A stretch of DNA of 64,000 bases from Morella rubra (Eukaryota; Streptophyta; Magnoliopsida; Fagales; Myricaceae), in the NCBI GenBank assembly GCA_003952965.2, contig CM025851.1:4301637-4365636 (forward strand), in the 5' to 3' direction. The notes under the pieces are model-generated. The model searched no databases. It saw only the letters and a program-made list of their open reading frames with translations, and was not told the DNA's origin. A program made the position numbers and the translations under genes. The first letter of the stretch is position 1; the number at the start of each line of letters is the position of its first letter. This document shows, in pieces, positions 46,359-63,715 of this stretch.

Positions 46359-48398
46359 ATGAACCGGACGATCTCTTCTAAGATCCCAAAGAAGCACTCT
46401 TTGGAACTAGCACCGCTGAAGAACGAAGAGGCCAACCAGAGGAAGAAAAAGCAGGGTCCCTCTCGAAACCCATTACAGGATCTCAATGTCGTTTCCAGCT
46501 GCAGCAATAGCAGTTGCAGTGAGGCTTCCTCTGTGTCCATTGAAGCCCCCAGAGGCTGTCTCAGGTTCTTTCTCTCTAACCACCCTTCCTCTTCTTCATT
46601 TTATAGTTCAAAGCCGAAGACCCCTATACAAAGACCCAAAACCCTGTCCAAAACTCCCAAATCTGCCCCGAACCTGAGGGTCTCAAAGGTATCCAAGTCC
46701 AATCCCTCAAAAGAGAACAAACTGTCAAAAACCACTATTGAAGAAAACCCAGAGAGACCCATATCAAAGAAAGCGCAGAAATTCAAGAAAAACCCACCTT
46801 GTCTGTACCAGTGGCAATCTGGTAAAAAATCCATTTCTAGAACCGCGCAAAGGTTGAAAACTTCTTCAGTTCTTAACAACATTGGCGATTCAGAATATAA
46901 GCTGCAATCTGGTTCTGAAGGAGAAGGCCTGGTGAAGGTGGTTGGTGGTGTAGGTGAGGCCACTGAGCTCAAACCACGGGGTGGTGATGCAATTTGTACT
47001 CCTTCGAGTAAGATAGCGAGTGGATCAGGTTTGGATTGCGAAGTAGGTGTGGTGGTGGAGGAGACCTCAAACGGGAGCAATGGTAAGACCCCTCCTATTC
47101 AGGCCTCTGTGTCACCTGAGATACAATGTGGGTCATCTGTGATGCCAACGATAACACCTGCTTGTTATGCTGCGGGCCACATTGTTTCTGGGGTCACTGA
47201 CAAGAGGAAGTGTAGGCCGAGAGGGATTTTAACTGTTGGTGAAAATGATTTTGGCTTTGGGAGCGCTAAGTCTTTTGTTAGCTTTGAGGACGCCGATGAT
47301 GAAGAAAATGTTGTAGGGATTGGTAATGATTCAATTGTGGTCCCTGAACCCACCGAGGCTTCAATGCATTGGCTTTTATCTCCATGTGACGAGGAGGGCG
47401 AGGATCAGGAGGATTCTGAAAATGGGTCATGTAGATTTCGGAGATCAGTAGGTTCTGCTATCCTACATTCTCCTTCCTCCCCTTCAACTGGTCATGGGAT
47501 TTCTTCAGATATATGTAACAATAGAACTACGACAAATTGTACCGATAGTAACAGGAGAAGGAACAATTCTTTGAATTCTCCAAATGGTGTCCAGGAATTC
47601 CAAGGATTAGCCATCATGTCTCCTTCACATTTGACACCTAGTTGGGAGGCCATCACCTTAAAAGAAAGTAAGGAAAACCTTGACGATCTTGAAGGTGAGA
47701 AGTCTCCATTCTCTATGGACGCTATGGATAGTGGAAATGTCATGCAAACCCCACAGTCAGACTCAAGCTCAGGTAGACTTATTGGCCTATCATGGTTAAG
47801 TGAATACAGTTACAAGAAACATCAGTTTGAATCTGAGCTCAATTCGGCGGCTGAAGTTCTGCAAATGACAAGCTTGTCTCCTGAGAGGTGTTTATCAATT
47901 GGGGCTCCTGTTGATTCAAGTTTTCGTTTTGATTGTTTAGCTACTTCTTCCAACTCCATTGATCTTTCCCACTTTCAGAAACTTTTGGATGATCAGGCCT
48001 CTTGGCTTTCTAGTTCTACTTTGGATAATGCGTCACAATCCCAGATTAGAATCTCATGGCGAGAAGGATTAGTAAGCCGGATTTATGAGATGGATGACTT
48101 CGATTGTTGCAGATGCTTGTCTGATGATGAGGAAGATGCCAATGGCTGCAGTGATAACCAGTTAAAATCCTATCCGAGTCCTGAGCCCAATGTTGATGTT
48201 GCAAGTAATCAGATCTTAACTAACAATTCTAGGTGTACTGAGCTTGTAGATAATGAACCAAGAACAGATGGGAAAGGTAAGGAACAGTTTCCTTCTCATT
48301 CCTGTGCAGAATCCATAAGCACTGATGGAGGTAGCCTTGTTGCTTCAAGGGATTCAGATTGGGCTCTATGCTACAAGAACCATCTGTTTCAAGAATAG
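46359..48398 (+). CDS. Long Ser-rich plant protein of unknown function
   Basis: A single open exon encodes 679 residues from ATG 46359 (MNRTISSKIPKKHSLELAPL). An in-frame upstream Met at 46326 would add 11 residues (Cys-rich, unlikely conserved). I do not recognise a catalytic domain. Features: basic Lys/Pro/Ser-rich residues 15-175; motif SVSIEAPRGCLRFFLSN near 60-80; KNPPCLYQWQSGKK near 155-168; an acidic stretch near 310-365; STLDNASQ and ISWREGLVSRIYEMDDFDCC near 555-590 followed by an acidic Cys-containing segment. Low complexity and many Ser suggest a largely disordered, possibly regulatory or cytoskeleton-linked protein; that is only inference. It follows ITPK4 and URH1 and may be the counterpart of Arabidopsis At2g43990, which I recall as unknown. 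Codon use and length make the gene itself secure. Confidence 0.9.
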   Translation: MNRTISSKIPKKHSLELAPLKNEEANQRKKKQGPSRNPLQDLNVVSSCSNSSCSEASSVSIEAPRGCLRFFLSNHPSSSSFYSSKPKTPIQRPKTLSKTPKSAPNLRVSKVSKSNPSKENKLSKTTIEENPERPISKKAQKFKKNPPCLYQWQSGKKSISRTAQRLKTSSVLNNIGDSEYKLQSGSEGEGLVKVVGGVGEATELKPRGGDAICTPSSKIASGSGLDCEVGVVVEETSNGSNGKTPPIQASVSPEIQCGSSVMPTITPACYAAGHIVSGVTDKRKCRPRGILTVGENDFGFGSAKSFVSFEDADDEENVVGIGNDSIVVPEPTEASMHWLLSPCDEEGEDQEDSENGSCRFRRSVGSAILHSPSSPSTGHGISSDICNNRTTTNCTDSNRRRNNSLNSPNGVQEFQGLAIMSPSHLTPSWEAITLKESKENLDDLEGEKSPFSMDAMDSGNVMQTPQSDSSSGRLIGLSWLSEYSYKKHQFESELNSAAEVLQMTSLSPERCLSIGAPVDSSFRFDCLATSSNSIDLSHFQKLLDDQASWLSSSTLDNASQSQIRISWREGLVSRIYEMDDFDCCRCLSDDEEDANGCSDNQLKSYPSPEPNVDVASNQILTNNSRCTELVDNEPRTDGKGKEQFPSHSCAESISTDGGSLVASRDSDWALCYKNHLFQE

Positions 48399-48399
48399 T

Positions 48400-51300
48400 G
48401 TATCACCTTCACTCAAATGCTTCTCATCCTATTAGAGCAAGTCTATCTAACATGAGTTCAAAGGTGGTTTTTCTTGGGGGTAGCATAGAATATTTACTTG
48501 ACCGGTTTTTTTGTCCTATTCTTTCAGAAGCTTTGATATTGTATTTCCTTTTAATCTTTTCACTTAGATTTTTCCCTCCATTATATTTTAGTGCTGAATT
48601 GGGAGTTTGTCAGGTCTTATCTGAATAGAGACCTTATTGGAAGCTTAGGAATTGAGAGACCTATGTTGCTGGTATCTCGAAGAAAATGGAGGGAGGGGCA
48701 ATAACTTCTTCGGTCTTTTGTGAACTACTGATTCATATCATCTGGCAGAAATTTAGAGATCAAGACGGTGCTACTATTTAACACTAATGATCTTTAAGAA
48801 TCTCCACAATGGTGTCGAGCAATTCTAGCCACTTACAACTGCCACATTGGCAAAAACTAAATGAAATTCAAGAGAGAGGGAGAAATTCTAGCACTTACAA
48901 CAAGTGAGATACAGAATCAGGATGGCAAAAAGTAAGAGATGACTACTATGAGTATAGATAGTACTGTCAAACAGAGGTCCAACTTTATAAATTGCAATAG
49001 CCATTTTATTTTACTGCTGCATATACTGTGTAGATTCAAGCCAATGAACATTCTTAATAATCCTTCCAATTTCAATGCCCTGAGAAAACAAAATCTTTGT
49101 AGTGGCCCAAGAAACTACGAATAAAAATATAATAGAATTGAGTGGTGAAGTTGAACCTAATTGAAGCAGTGATAAAGAGGCTCGAGCTCATTGAGATAAG
49201 ATGGAAGTAAGTGTCCGAGTTCCCAATCCTATTCCATAAAGGATCCCATTGTTGGATAGGAGGTGAACATGGGGAAGATTTTGTAGGACTGAGCAGTTGG
49301 GAAAAGTGGTGGAGAACGGGAATGAGTTTCTTAGTGATTCCTAGTAGAGAATAGGGATGACAAGGTAGAAATCACTGTTTCTCCTTGATATAAGTCGCGT
49401 CATGTACAATTTTGATATCAATATAAGAAGGATGAGGAGAAGGGAGAAGCAGGTGGTATGATGCATAGGTTCTTGTTTGCTTGGTTGAGCTGAATATAGT
49501 ACCAGATCACCTGAAATTGTAGCAGAGCTTATTGGTAGAGTTTGAGAAATAGCAAAGAAATGGGTTATGTTGAACTGAGACTAGTAAGGCTAGCCACTTT
49601 GTCGTTGGTTTTATTTGTATAAGACACAGCTAGTGATGTCAGGAGCATATCATTGAGGCTACATGGTATTATGGTTTCTTTATAATGAGAACTCTTCTTC
49701 AGGGTTAGGTGAGTCTGTATGGACCCCTCAAATATAACATGAACATCGGTGTGAGAAGTTGAAAGCACTTTTAGTGATTTGAGGAAATTCTTTACCAGAG
49801 GATAAGCCTGGAAATGATGTTAGGAAGAGGATAAGCCTGGAAATGCAACATTCGAAAACTGGAGCCAGATATATCGTCATGGCGCAGAAGGGTTGAAGAA
49901 ATCTATCTGTCTAGCTATGATAGACCATGTATTAGTTGGCCAAAGATCAAAATCTAAAATTCAAAGCAACTACTTGTGCTATTCATTTTTTGTGGTGCAT
50001 GTATGCAACTTCAGACTGGTGGAAAGACAACTAATACGTAGATTTGAATGGGGAGCAATCCTGTTAAGTGTCATGTCTCAGTGTGGAGACTGCCTTATTT
50101 TTAATTGACAACTTTTAGCTAATGCGTTGTCTCTCTTTTGTGGCTGCATAGGTTGTACATTCTTTAAACGTCATCCATTAGTGATGTTAGAATCAGAGCT
50201 GTGCTTTGTGTTTGGCTGAAATTGTGACGAAGTCTCGAAGTGTTGAGCATTTCCAATGTAGATATTATCGTAGAAAAGCCTGAGTCAAATTTATGCCGTG
50301 TACTTATGCACTTAGTACTTGTCTCAAATATTAGCTAAATGTCATTCATTAAGCTTATCTCCACTCTTAAGAGTTTTTGCCTCATCCACAAATCTTTCAT
50401 TGACACGCTTAAGAACTGCACTCACATAATTTGGCTGCTCATAATATATTTATTGCGTCTCCTTGTCAATGTGACGTATTTGACCTATTCACTATAATAA
50501 TCATGTTGGTTATGTTAGCATCTCTCCATATATACGTGGCGTATACGCATAAATACAAATATAGAATCATGTGGGTCATATTTGTATCTGCTATATATAC
50601 ATAACATGTGAAACATGTACCAAATACGTCCATAGATGTGAATGAATGGATGCTTGTAGTTGGTTCAATTTTTAGACTAGGAAATATTATATTGGCACGC
50701 GTGTATGGCCCTTAGGACTTTGGATGTTGCTGTTATGGGCTTAATGGCCCTGAACTTTATTACCGGCCCCATAGGTCTATCTGTATCCAAGACTACTGGT
50801 TTTTGTCCGTGAAATGAATTTCACGTTTGTCTAGAGCGTGAGAGAGAGAAATATTATATATATATATAAACGTTTATATCAGTTCTATCATTGATCGACA
50901 CAACCTCGTGTATAGAAAAGTCAGAAACCTCCCAGAAAGGTTAGGTAAGAGATTGAGCCTACAAGATCCACGCCTTCTATTAGAAATTCCACCACCCACT
51001 CCACGCCGGCTATGTTCCACATCAACTGTCGTGATGAAGAATTAGCACATTAAGCACCTTAGAGTCGACCATGTTTGGTAGAGACACTAGGCAAGATAGA
51101 GATAGGCTGGAGGTTCGGTAAGGGCGGTATTGAAACAACGACTACAATTACCTGGTTCGGTCAACTGGATTATTCTATTCTATTGGACACAATATGCATG
51201 AAATTAATCCTAGAAGGATTTTATCTAAAGGAAGAAAAACATCGTTAGCCGTTAGAACTAGCTGGTGAATCGAGAGATAGAGCTCTGTTTTCAAGGCCTG

Positions 51301-51440
51301 GGTCAGCACTGCTAGATTGGTTGAATTCTCTCCTGCATAGCTCTGATAGATTGATCCAGTTCTAACCCACTTGGCACGCATTAGACAAAAGGGCAGGACC
51401 TAGCCAATGCTTCTTTAGACTTGGTAAATGGGTGACTTAA
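48400..51440. other. Intergenic DNA
   Basis: The first ~250 bp is probably 3' UTR of the preceding gene. The rest has only short unconvincing ORFs, a direct repeat GAGGATAAGCCTGGAAATG at 49799 and 49827, and an AT microsatellite near 50850-50867. No RNA gene was seen. Confidence 0.45.
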
Positions 51441-51462
51441 GGAGCCAGAACTGCCCAGAAGG

Positions 51463-51615
51463 TTTTTTTTTTTTTTTTCGGAGCAAATGTGAAAATTCAT
51501 TTCACTGGAACCATTACAACCATGCTGCATACAAACAAGTCTCTAAAGTGATTGGTAATGAACAGGGGCATAAAATCCGTAACAGCAGAAATAAAGGCCC
51601 GAACGGCTATACATC
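51463..51615 (-). mobile_element. Short retro-inserted sequence with A-tail and target duplication
   Basis: On the minus strand a ~135-bp sequence ends in an A-tail (T-run 51463-51479). It is flanked by GAACTGCCCAGAAGG (51448-51462) and GAACTGCCCTGAAGG (51616-51630), a 15-bp target duplication with one difference. No coding domain is visible, so it may be a LINE or SINE end or a processed transcript fragment. Confidence 0.65.
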
Positions 51616-52156
51616 GAACTGCCCTGAAGGTGTGAACGATGAAGAAGATATGCTTGCTCTATAGGTATACAATAATAAAAAAACAATTTTTTAATGTAAC
51701 ATCTCAACTTTATTTGGCGTGTTCAACTTGTATTTGTCACTGGGACTTCATGCGCAGGACGATGTCGACAAGGATATTTATAAATTAAAAAACCCATTTT
51801 ATTTCAACAAAGCCCTCTAAAAAAATGAAAACAAACTTTTTATATATATATACAGGTAAACTATGAAAAGGAACAGGGCCATGTCTGCACTCAGCAGCAG
51901 CCCAATGCGCCACTCGGTGTCCCATCTAGTTTTGAAAATGGAAATAAACTTACTCCTCGTTCTACACTACTTTCCAAACTATTTCTCGGAAAAAAAAAAT
52001 GTATTTGGGTGGGCAAATGATTGATCTCCTGTTAAGGTTAACAATCAAAATGACGTGTCAAAGACATCCATTCTTTTTAGAAGGAAAAGAAAACAAAAGG
52101 TTTGGGGCAGTATATATCACACACCAACCAACTCAAATGAGCCAAGAAGTCTTCGC

Positions 52157-52163
<7 letters not shown>

Positions 52164-52200
<37 letters not shown>
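52164..52200. repeat. (CT)n microsatellite in a 5' leader
   Basis: About 18 CT units end 38 bp before the ATG of the small gene at 52239, most likely in its 5' UTR. Confidence 0.9.
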
Positions 52201-52203
<3 letters not shown>

Positions 52204-52238
52204 TCAGCATAGAAAGAAAGGACAACAAGAGCTCTTTG

Positions 52239-52574
52239 ATGGAGGGTCTCATCCCCATGGTCTACAAAGTATTCAAGAGAAACAGAGTTCGCCGGCAATA
52301 CCGGTCGCTCTCCTCCGGGGCTGCTCAAAGTTACAATATTGCTGACTTCTACACCGATGACCAGAGTCACGTATATACGGTCGCTTCAACCCAAAAGATA
52401 GGTAGCTTTCATATGGAGAGAAATGGTCACTGCCGACACAAGTCTGTTGGAGACTATGATGTTGGGTTCGCATCGCGCGAAGAGACGAGAATGGAAGCTG
52501 CACCTCCTGCCTCCCAGCAAATCGTACGGTTCAGGAGCCGTAGATTGTTCTCGTGTGTAACTGGTGGTGCCTAG
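52239..52574 (+). CDS. Small plant-specific protein, MEGLIP family
   Basis: One exon encodes 111 residues starting MEGLIPMVYKVFKRNRVRRQ. Many eudicots have families of short proteins opening with MEGLIP followed by a basic helix and Ser-rich tail; several respond to stress or hormones, but no molecular function is established to my knowledge. The protein is basic, has no signal peptide or membrane segment, and ends RFRSRRLFSCVTGGA. An in-frame Met upstream at 51999 would prepend sequence read through the CT repeat (SLSLSL), which is unlikely; the internal ATG at 52239 matches the family N-terminus. A downstream intron was not seen. Gene reality is likely, function unknown. Confidence 0.75.
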   Translation: MEGLIPMVYKVFKRNRVRRQYRSLSSGAAQSYNIADFYTDDQSHVYTVASTQKIGSFHMERNGHCRHKSVGDYDVGFASREETRMEAAPPASQQIVRFRSRRLFSCVTGGA

Positions 52575-52579
52575 AAGCG

Positions 52580-54670
52580 CATCCTGTTCATGGTCCCAAG
52601 TGTTGAAATTCCTTGTATGTTGTTGTTTCTCTTTGGTAAGGTAATTCTCTTGATTTGTTCAATCCCCTGCAACTAGAGAGACTTGAGAGAGCGATAAAAT
52701 TCTAGTCTTGATGCCAGTAATTCTGTGAATTATTATAATATACAACTTTCTCATGCCCAACTTACGTTCACTGTCCGGCCAAGCCAACATTAATGAGTCC
52801 GACCAAGTACTATTCGAAGCCTAATAAGGATGTCTTCAAGCTTATGTTTGATATTCAAGTAGGTCTTTCTCTAGCTTTTATAATCTCAATTATTAGTAGA
52901 CAAGCACGTACGTCTCCGAGACATTATCGGTTGCCTGTAAGTAAGCCATATGAAGCCGTCGAAAAGGACACTGGGATGGGAATCAATTGCTTTCTGCTGA
53001 ACAAATTTCCTGTTGGTTTCAGACTGCAAAAGAATCCCTGATCTGCAGGCTCAGATCCAGGTGATGTCATGGAAAATAAGTAAATAATGGAGGAGGCTCA
53101 AAAGTCTTATGCACTAATCAGCCAAACAATACAAAACAACGTGGAGTTATAAAATATTACATCAACTGGTTAACCAACCGGTCCGAGGCTGTTTTATTCA
53201 AACACCATCGAATTCAAAGTTCCACCGCTGAAAAGCCATGACATGTCAAAGTCATTCCAAGTTGCCAGTCATTGCTTCAAGATTGTTTGAAGGAGTTAGA
53301 TCATTGCTTCGACCACCCTTCCTTTAGTAGAATCCGCTATCGTCTTGTGGTCTTGTTGTGTCCCAATATCTGAAGTCGGTTAGTACGTCCCGATCCTTAC
53401 GGTAAGTTTGTATTGTGTCTCAATCTTTGTGGTCAGTTCGTGGACCTCTCGTTATATCCACCTTATTGTATGGTGTTTTGGTTTTTCCGCTGGTCTTCTA
53501 GCTTATTTTCTATTTTGTATTGATTGTATTATTCTCGATTATTAATATAATATTTCAGTTGTCTAGAGAAAAAAAAAATTTACTTTCGCAAAACGATTGT
53601 TCATCTTGTGAGATCATGTCTTTGAAGTGTTGTTAATCGGATGAATTCTGGGGGCAAAAAATGGGAAAAGATAGAATAGAGATTACATGATATGTTAAAT
53701 GTAGGAAACTATACGTTTTATTTTTTATTTTTTGCTTAAAAAAAGGGTGGAGGGAGGCGACCTGCTTAGCCTACTCCCGTGACTACAGGAATCTTCACCC
53801 AATTTCAAATGACTGCATGTTCGGTGGCGAAATAAATTGATTGGTTTTGGCTTGACGAAACGGTTCGCCTTTGCTTAACTCATGAACCCAACACGAATTC
53901 GTGCTAATACTAATCTTATGCCCTTTTGGGCGACGTCCCAAAAAAGAGATTGATTTGATCAGGCAAGAGTTAATGCCTCAAATCTTTTAGTTTCAGAGGC
54001 TTTGCATTTCCACTACAGTAGAAGGATTAAGGCCTAGTCCTTCAAAAGATGGTTAACTGAACAGCTCCGACATAAGTAGATGAATGCAAAGATTACTCGG
54101 ATATTTCTAACGAGCAAAAGAGCTAACTTGATCATTTTCACCTGTGTTAAGATTATGAAGACAACTATCGCAAAGATGAAAATGCAGGCTTTTAAAGGGA
54201 ATGACTCCAGCACTGCTGGGCACTGGCGAGTCTACCTTCCCAACTAGTGGCCCCGCCCGCCACTCACAGCAGTTTGCAACAATCACCAGCACAATAATCT
54301 GCCAAGACTATCGAGCGCTAAATATGCAGAGAAGAGTTTCTTGGCTGTGCCCTATATGCATTATAATATATAGGGACAAAGCCAGGAATTGACTATTGGG
54401 GGTCAATTACATATTAAAAAAAAAAAAAACCATTTTATGCTTTTTACCAACAGAAAACAAGCTTTACTATATTTCTTCTTCTAGGCCAGATAACATGCTA
54501 CTCACTGTAACAACTGCCTGCTAAATGAAACTATACATCTCCCTCGTGATTTTTCAGACAAAAGTACATTCTCAAGATATTTGTAAGTGGAACAGCTGTG
54601 TCTCTAAGTCTTCATCACTTACCCCAAAAAATTACACTCTAATGAGCATTTGCATGCAAGGTAAACAACT
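52580..54670. other. Intergenic DNA
   Basis: No supported gene. 53280-53580 ends ATTAATATAATATTTCAG-like AT sequence and an A-run at 53570-53579, which could be another retro-inserted 3' end, but I found no clear target duplication. The part next to 54670 is probably MRL7L 3' UTR. Confidence 0.45.
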
Positions 54671-54676
54671 ATTATA

Positions 54677-56694
54677 TCAGCACACTTGCCTCTTGATGGG
54701 AACAGATGGAATTGCTTCATGGCTATCTCCAACACTCCCTAAACAAGGTGGCTTGCCTGCTCCATAATAAAAGAATGCCATGATTTTTGACAACTCATCG
54801 GCAGTTCGAAATCCTGAAGAACCAAGAAATGAAGAGTCAAAATCATATAGGAGGGATGCAGGAGATTAAAGATAATAATATGATCTGAAATAGGTACCTT
54901 TTTCACGGTATAAAATCTTCCCCGCTTTTGTGAAGATCATCTCCGGGAAAACAGAAACTTTTAGGGCGGATACCAATTCAACCTCAACAACGGCATCAAT
55001 CGCAACACACTGGCTTGAAGTAAAATCCCAATATTAGTTATTTACACAGGAATCTAGGATCACTGAAGCAAGTTAGCAGCTTTACTCACTCTAGGTGAAG
55101 GTAGCCTGCAATTCCATATGATATGGTTGGCCCTTTCCAGTTCATTCCATACTTTTTCATTTTCCCTTGGTCTGAGATGAATGAAAACGTTTCAGTCGTA
55201 CCATGTAATTTACTAATCTGTAATTGAAAAAGTTACAGAGATGCTGGCAGTAAAATACAGTTTCAGATAGCATTTTTAATGCAGTTTGACAGCTTCAGAT
55301 CCATCGCCCAAATGATGAGACGGAATGTTTAAATAGACATCCAAAATCTTTGACGTCTTTTGACGGCAATGACAAGTCACTCGATTCTTCTTCTGACTCC
55401 TTCTATGATGATCACCGGAAGGGTCATAGCAACTTAAGCACTAAACAGCCATTCTAAATAATGCTAACGGTATTAAAAAAAACAAGAGACTAATTCAACA
55501 GATCAATCTAGTAAAAGAAGCTCAATCATCAACAGATCTGAAACAAGTACAATAACCTCTGCCAATCACCAATGATTTCGCTATGTCAGAGCTACTTTAG
55601 CAGTTGTATTATCAACTCTTTCTTACCCCTTAGGAATTTGGTTGATCAACTTAATAGGAAAGGTTAATGGGCATAGAAAAACTAAAGCATTTAAACTCTA
55701 ACCACCAACGTTTAGCTTCATAACAATAAAGCCAGTCAAAAGCATGATCATGCCCAAAAACAGAGGACTGAAACTTACATGCCAATCAACCATGTGTAAA
55801 CCTCGACAGGTAGCAAGGGGTAAAACACTACAATTTAAAATGGGAAGGTAACAAAGAACAAAAGAAGCCCAACAAACATTAAGATGGAAAAGGAAATAAA
55901 AAACTGACCTTTTATAGCGATTATGTACAAGAATGATTAAAGGACTGATGTCTTTGAACACAGCCTCTTCCCATTCTGCAGTCGTTATGTCTCTGATTGG
56001 ACGAATATAATTATCGTCTTTCCAGACTATTTCGTCATCACTATCATTGTTGTCATCATCGCCTTTCTTGTTGTTCTTGATGGTAATCTTGTCAAAGAAC
56101 TGACCTAAGCTGAATCCCCACCCATCAGCATCTTCGGGCCACTCAGGATCATCCTCATCCACGACAAGGGGATATTCGGCCAGAAGCTTTTGCATCTTCT
56201 TCCTTCTTTCCTCGGGGTCCACCTCTTCCTCAACATCAGGGTTCCTATTCATTACCTCTCGAATTTTGCTCCTCCATTCACGTCTCTCTTCAGCATCCAT
56301 AAGATGAGGATCATCCACTTTCCCTGAAGGAGCATCATCCTCCTCATCACTGTCAGTAGATGCGTCCCCTACAGTTCTAAACGCTCGAAATATCCTAGTC
56401 CTCATTTGACGACCCTGAGTTTGGATGCAAAAGAAACCATGTAACCAATACAGTGAAAAGTTTCAAATATACACACAAGTTTAGATTCTAGATAAGACGT
56501 AAACACACCAACAAAGGCAGCTCTCGAAAGTTTGCTGATAGACTAAGACACTCCATTCTTGAGGAAGAGGCGTTACTGTAGCGTCGTTTTTGGGGACTTG
56601 ACCCGGGAACTGAATTGGAAATTCTGAACTTGTTCTCATTGATAGGTGAGTATAGACACGGTAATGGGAACCGTATGGTCCGTTGTAGTGCCAT
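54677..56694 (-). CDS. MRL7L: Thioredoxin-like fold protein MRL7-like, chloroplastic
   Basis: Five exons give 340 residues: 56509-56694, 55909-56414, 55090-55171, 54898-55009, 54677-54813. MRL7L and its paralogue MRL7 act in the plastid nucleoid/transcription machinery and are needed for chloroplast gene expression and greening. Residues 1-62 (MALQRTIRFPLPCLY...) look like a transit peptide. The middle is strongly acidic (STDSDEEDDAPSGKVDDPHL, DPEERRKKMQKLLAEYPLVV) with the family block DPEWPEDADGWGFSLGQFFD and DDNYIRPIRDITTAEWEEAV. The C-terminal thioredoxin-like domain (SPLIILVHNRYKRPRENEK, NCRLPSPRCVAIDAVVE, VSVFPEMIFTKAGKILYREK, TADELSKIMAFFYYGAGKPP) lacks a CxxC redox pair, as far as I recall typical for this branch. 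The ATG at 56694 is the first in frame with the transit-like sequence. Confidence 0.93.
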
Positions 56695-56920
56695 TTCTAC
56701 CGTAATTGATTCCCAATGCTGAAGCAAAACGCATATCATAGATAAAAGAGCAGAAGAAAAAGTACTAAAGTATTGAAAAGTTCCCAAAGAAAGGGGATTA
56801 TTTCATTTCAGAGAGAAAACAAAAGGCAAACATTTTGAAAGCGGTGCAGCCGGTGCTTGATTGTTACTGCAGACCGGGCATCGAAAATACCCGAACACAA
56901 AAACTATAGACAAGTTGTTT

Positions 56921-56957
56921 CTACACTTGATCTTAGCCAAAAGGCCGATAAAGGTAT
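56921..56957 (-). pseudogene. 3'-truncated U2 snRNA retro-fragment
   Basis: The minus strand reads the first 37 nt of U2 snRNA (ATACCTTTATCGGCCTTTTG then GCTAAGATCAAGTGTAG), with one difference from the usual CTTTCTCGG. It is flanked exactly by AACTATAGACAAGTTGTTT (56902-56920) and AACTATAGAGAAGTTGTTT (56958-56976), a 19-bp target duplication. The rest of U2 is absent and there is no upstream U-snRNA promoter element, so it is not a functional gene. It sits about 230 bp upstream of the MRL7L start codon. Confidence 0.9.
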
Positions 56958-56979
56958 AACTATAGAGAAGTTGTTTGAA

Positions 56980-57870
56980 TGACTGACCTGGGTACTACTT
57001 AATTTTAGTCTCTGGAAATGAAGCTGAAGATATAGCTATTTTAATGGTGGGTGAAGGGGTGGCTTCTTTTATTTGTGAGGTAAGGAAGCACTCAACCTTC
57101 AGAAGCCTAAAACCTCGAAAGCAGAAGGCGAGGGGTTTTGGACCTTCCGACTCTGCCACGAGCGACACTCATCATACACGGATAAGCCCCACTTACCTCG
57201 AGTCTATACTCTATAGCATCGACGGACGTGAGGATCCCCTCTTTTTTAACCTTGTGTTTTGGTTTTTTGAGCCCGGATGGGTCTATTGCCCCCACTTGCC
57301 TCGAGTCTATTACCTAATTCCTAAATCCTCCACCCATTTTTTTTCTATATGTTTTTCTAATGATTTTTAAGAAACAGAGTTTAATAGGAAAATAAATTTC
57401 GTATTCCCTAAACTGACAGCCCGTTGCTAGAACTTTTTTTTTTTTTGACAAATAAGTGAATATCTATATTTCATCATCGGAGATAAAAAAAAATAAATAA
57501 ATACAGCCGAAATTGCTTGGACATTATTTGCTAAGCTATTCGTGTTGCTGCCACGCGTGGCACGTGGTTCACATCAAATTCAATGGGCTCGGATAATATG
57601 AAATTCAGATATGCCTTGGAATGGAAGAGTTGACTCCCCCAGGAAATCCTTTGTAAGAATTTTTTTTTAGTGGTGCAAATTCAGACATACAGATCAGGGC
57701 GAAAGACAAGAAGGGAAAGGAAAAAGGAAAGCCACATGAACAACTTAAGAGACAAAGGCAACGACTACCATAATTGACTACAATTCCACCAGATATAATT
57801 CAAAGAAAATGGTATAAGAAACAGTGGAGGACGCATAGGCAATTTGCAAATCCGGCAAGTGTTATGCGTA
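56980..57870. other. Intergenic DNA between MRL7L and PARG1
   Basis: It holds the MRL7L promoter side and, towards 57870, the PARG1 3' UTR. A phrase CCCACTTNCCTCGAGTCTAT occurs twice (57189 and 57291). A T-run at 57430-57446 followed by GACAAATAAGTG resembles the tail of the local LINE family on the minus strand. Confidence 0.45.
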
Positions 57871-57875
57871 TTTGG

Positions 57876-63185
<5,310 letters not shown>

Positions 63186-63189
63186 TCTC

Positions 63190-63700
63190 TCGTCCTCTCA
63201 CCCTCCAGCTTCGCGCTTCGTTACCTTGGGACAACTGCTTTCAATAGTCAACTGCAGGTTCGTATGAGCCTGCATTTAGTAATATAAAGCCTCGACAATT
63301 ATTTTCGTATGCAATTTCTCAGGCGAATTGTACTGTATATAATTGAATTATATAATTAATATTAACTATATAAAATTTTTACGTTAGATAGAAAATTATA
63401 ACAGATCTTAATCCTCACTTATAATCTTAATCCTTAGGTATAAGTGAAAATATATTGATCATATACTATCAACCCATCTTTTTTGAAATATTTCTTTATA
63501 ATATTAATTATTTCCGTTTTGGAGTTGATCTTCTCTCGTAATTACCTAGATCCTCGGCCGATTCAATCTTGTTTACTGAAGAATTTAGGAGAGAAATTAT
63601 AATTAACCCTTTAGTTCTGAACTCACGGCCATCAAGCATATAATAATTGAAGAAAGCATCCTCATGCTCAGAAGATGCTTACACTAAACCTATGAACTGA
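63190..63700. other. PARG1 upstream region
   Basis: About 60 bp of probable 5' UTR followed by AT-rich sequence; nothing else recognised. Confidence 0.5.
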
Positions 63701-63715
63701 CTACTGATTCTCGCT

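Noticed and set aside
56921-56957. Functional U2 snRNA gene
   Set aside because: Only the first 37 nt are present, flanked by a target duplication, with no Sm site, later stem-loops or upstream promoter element.
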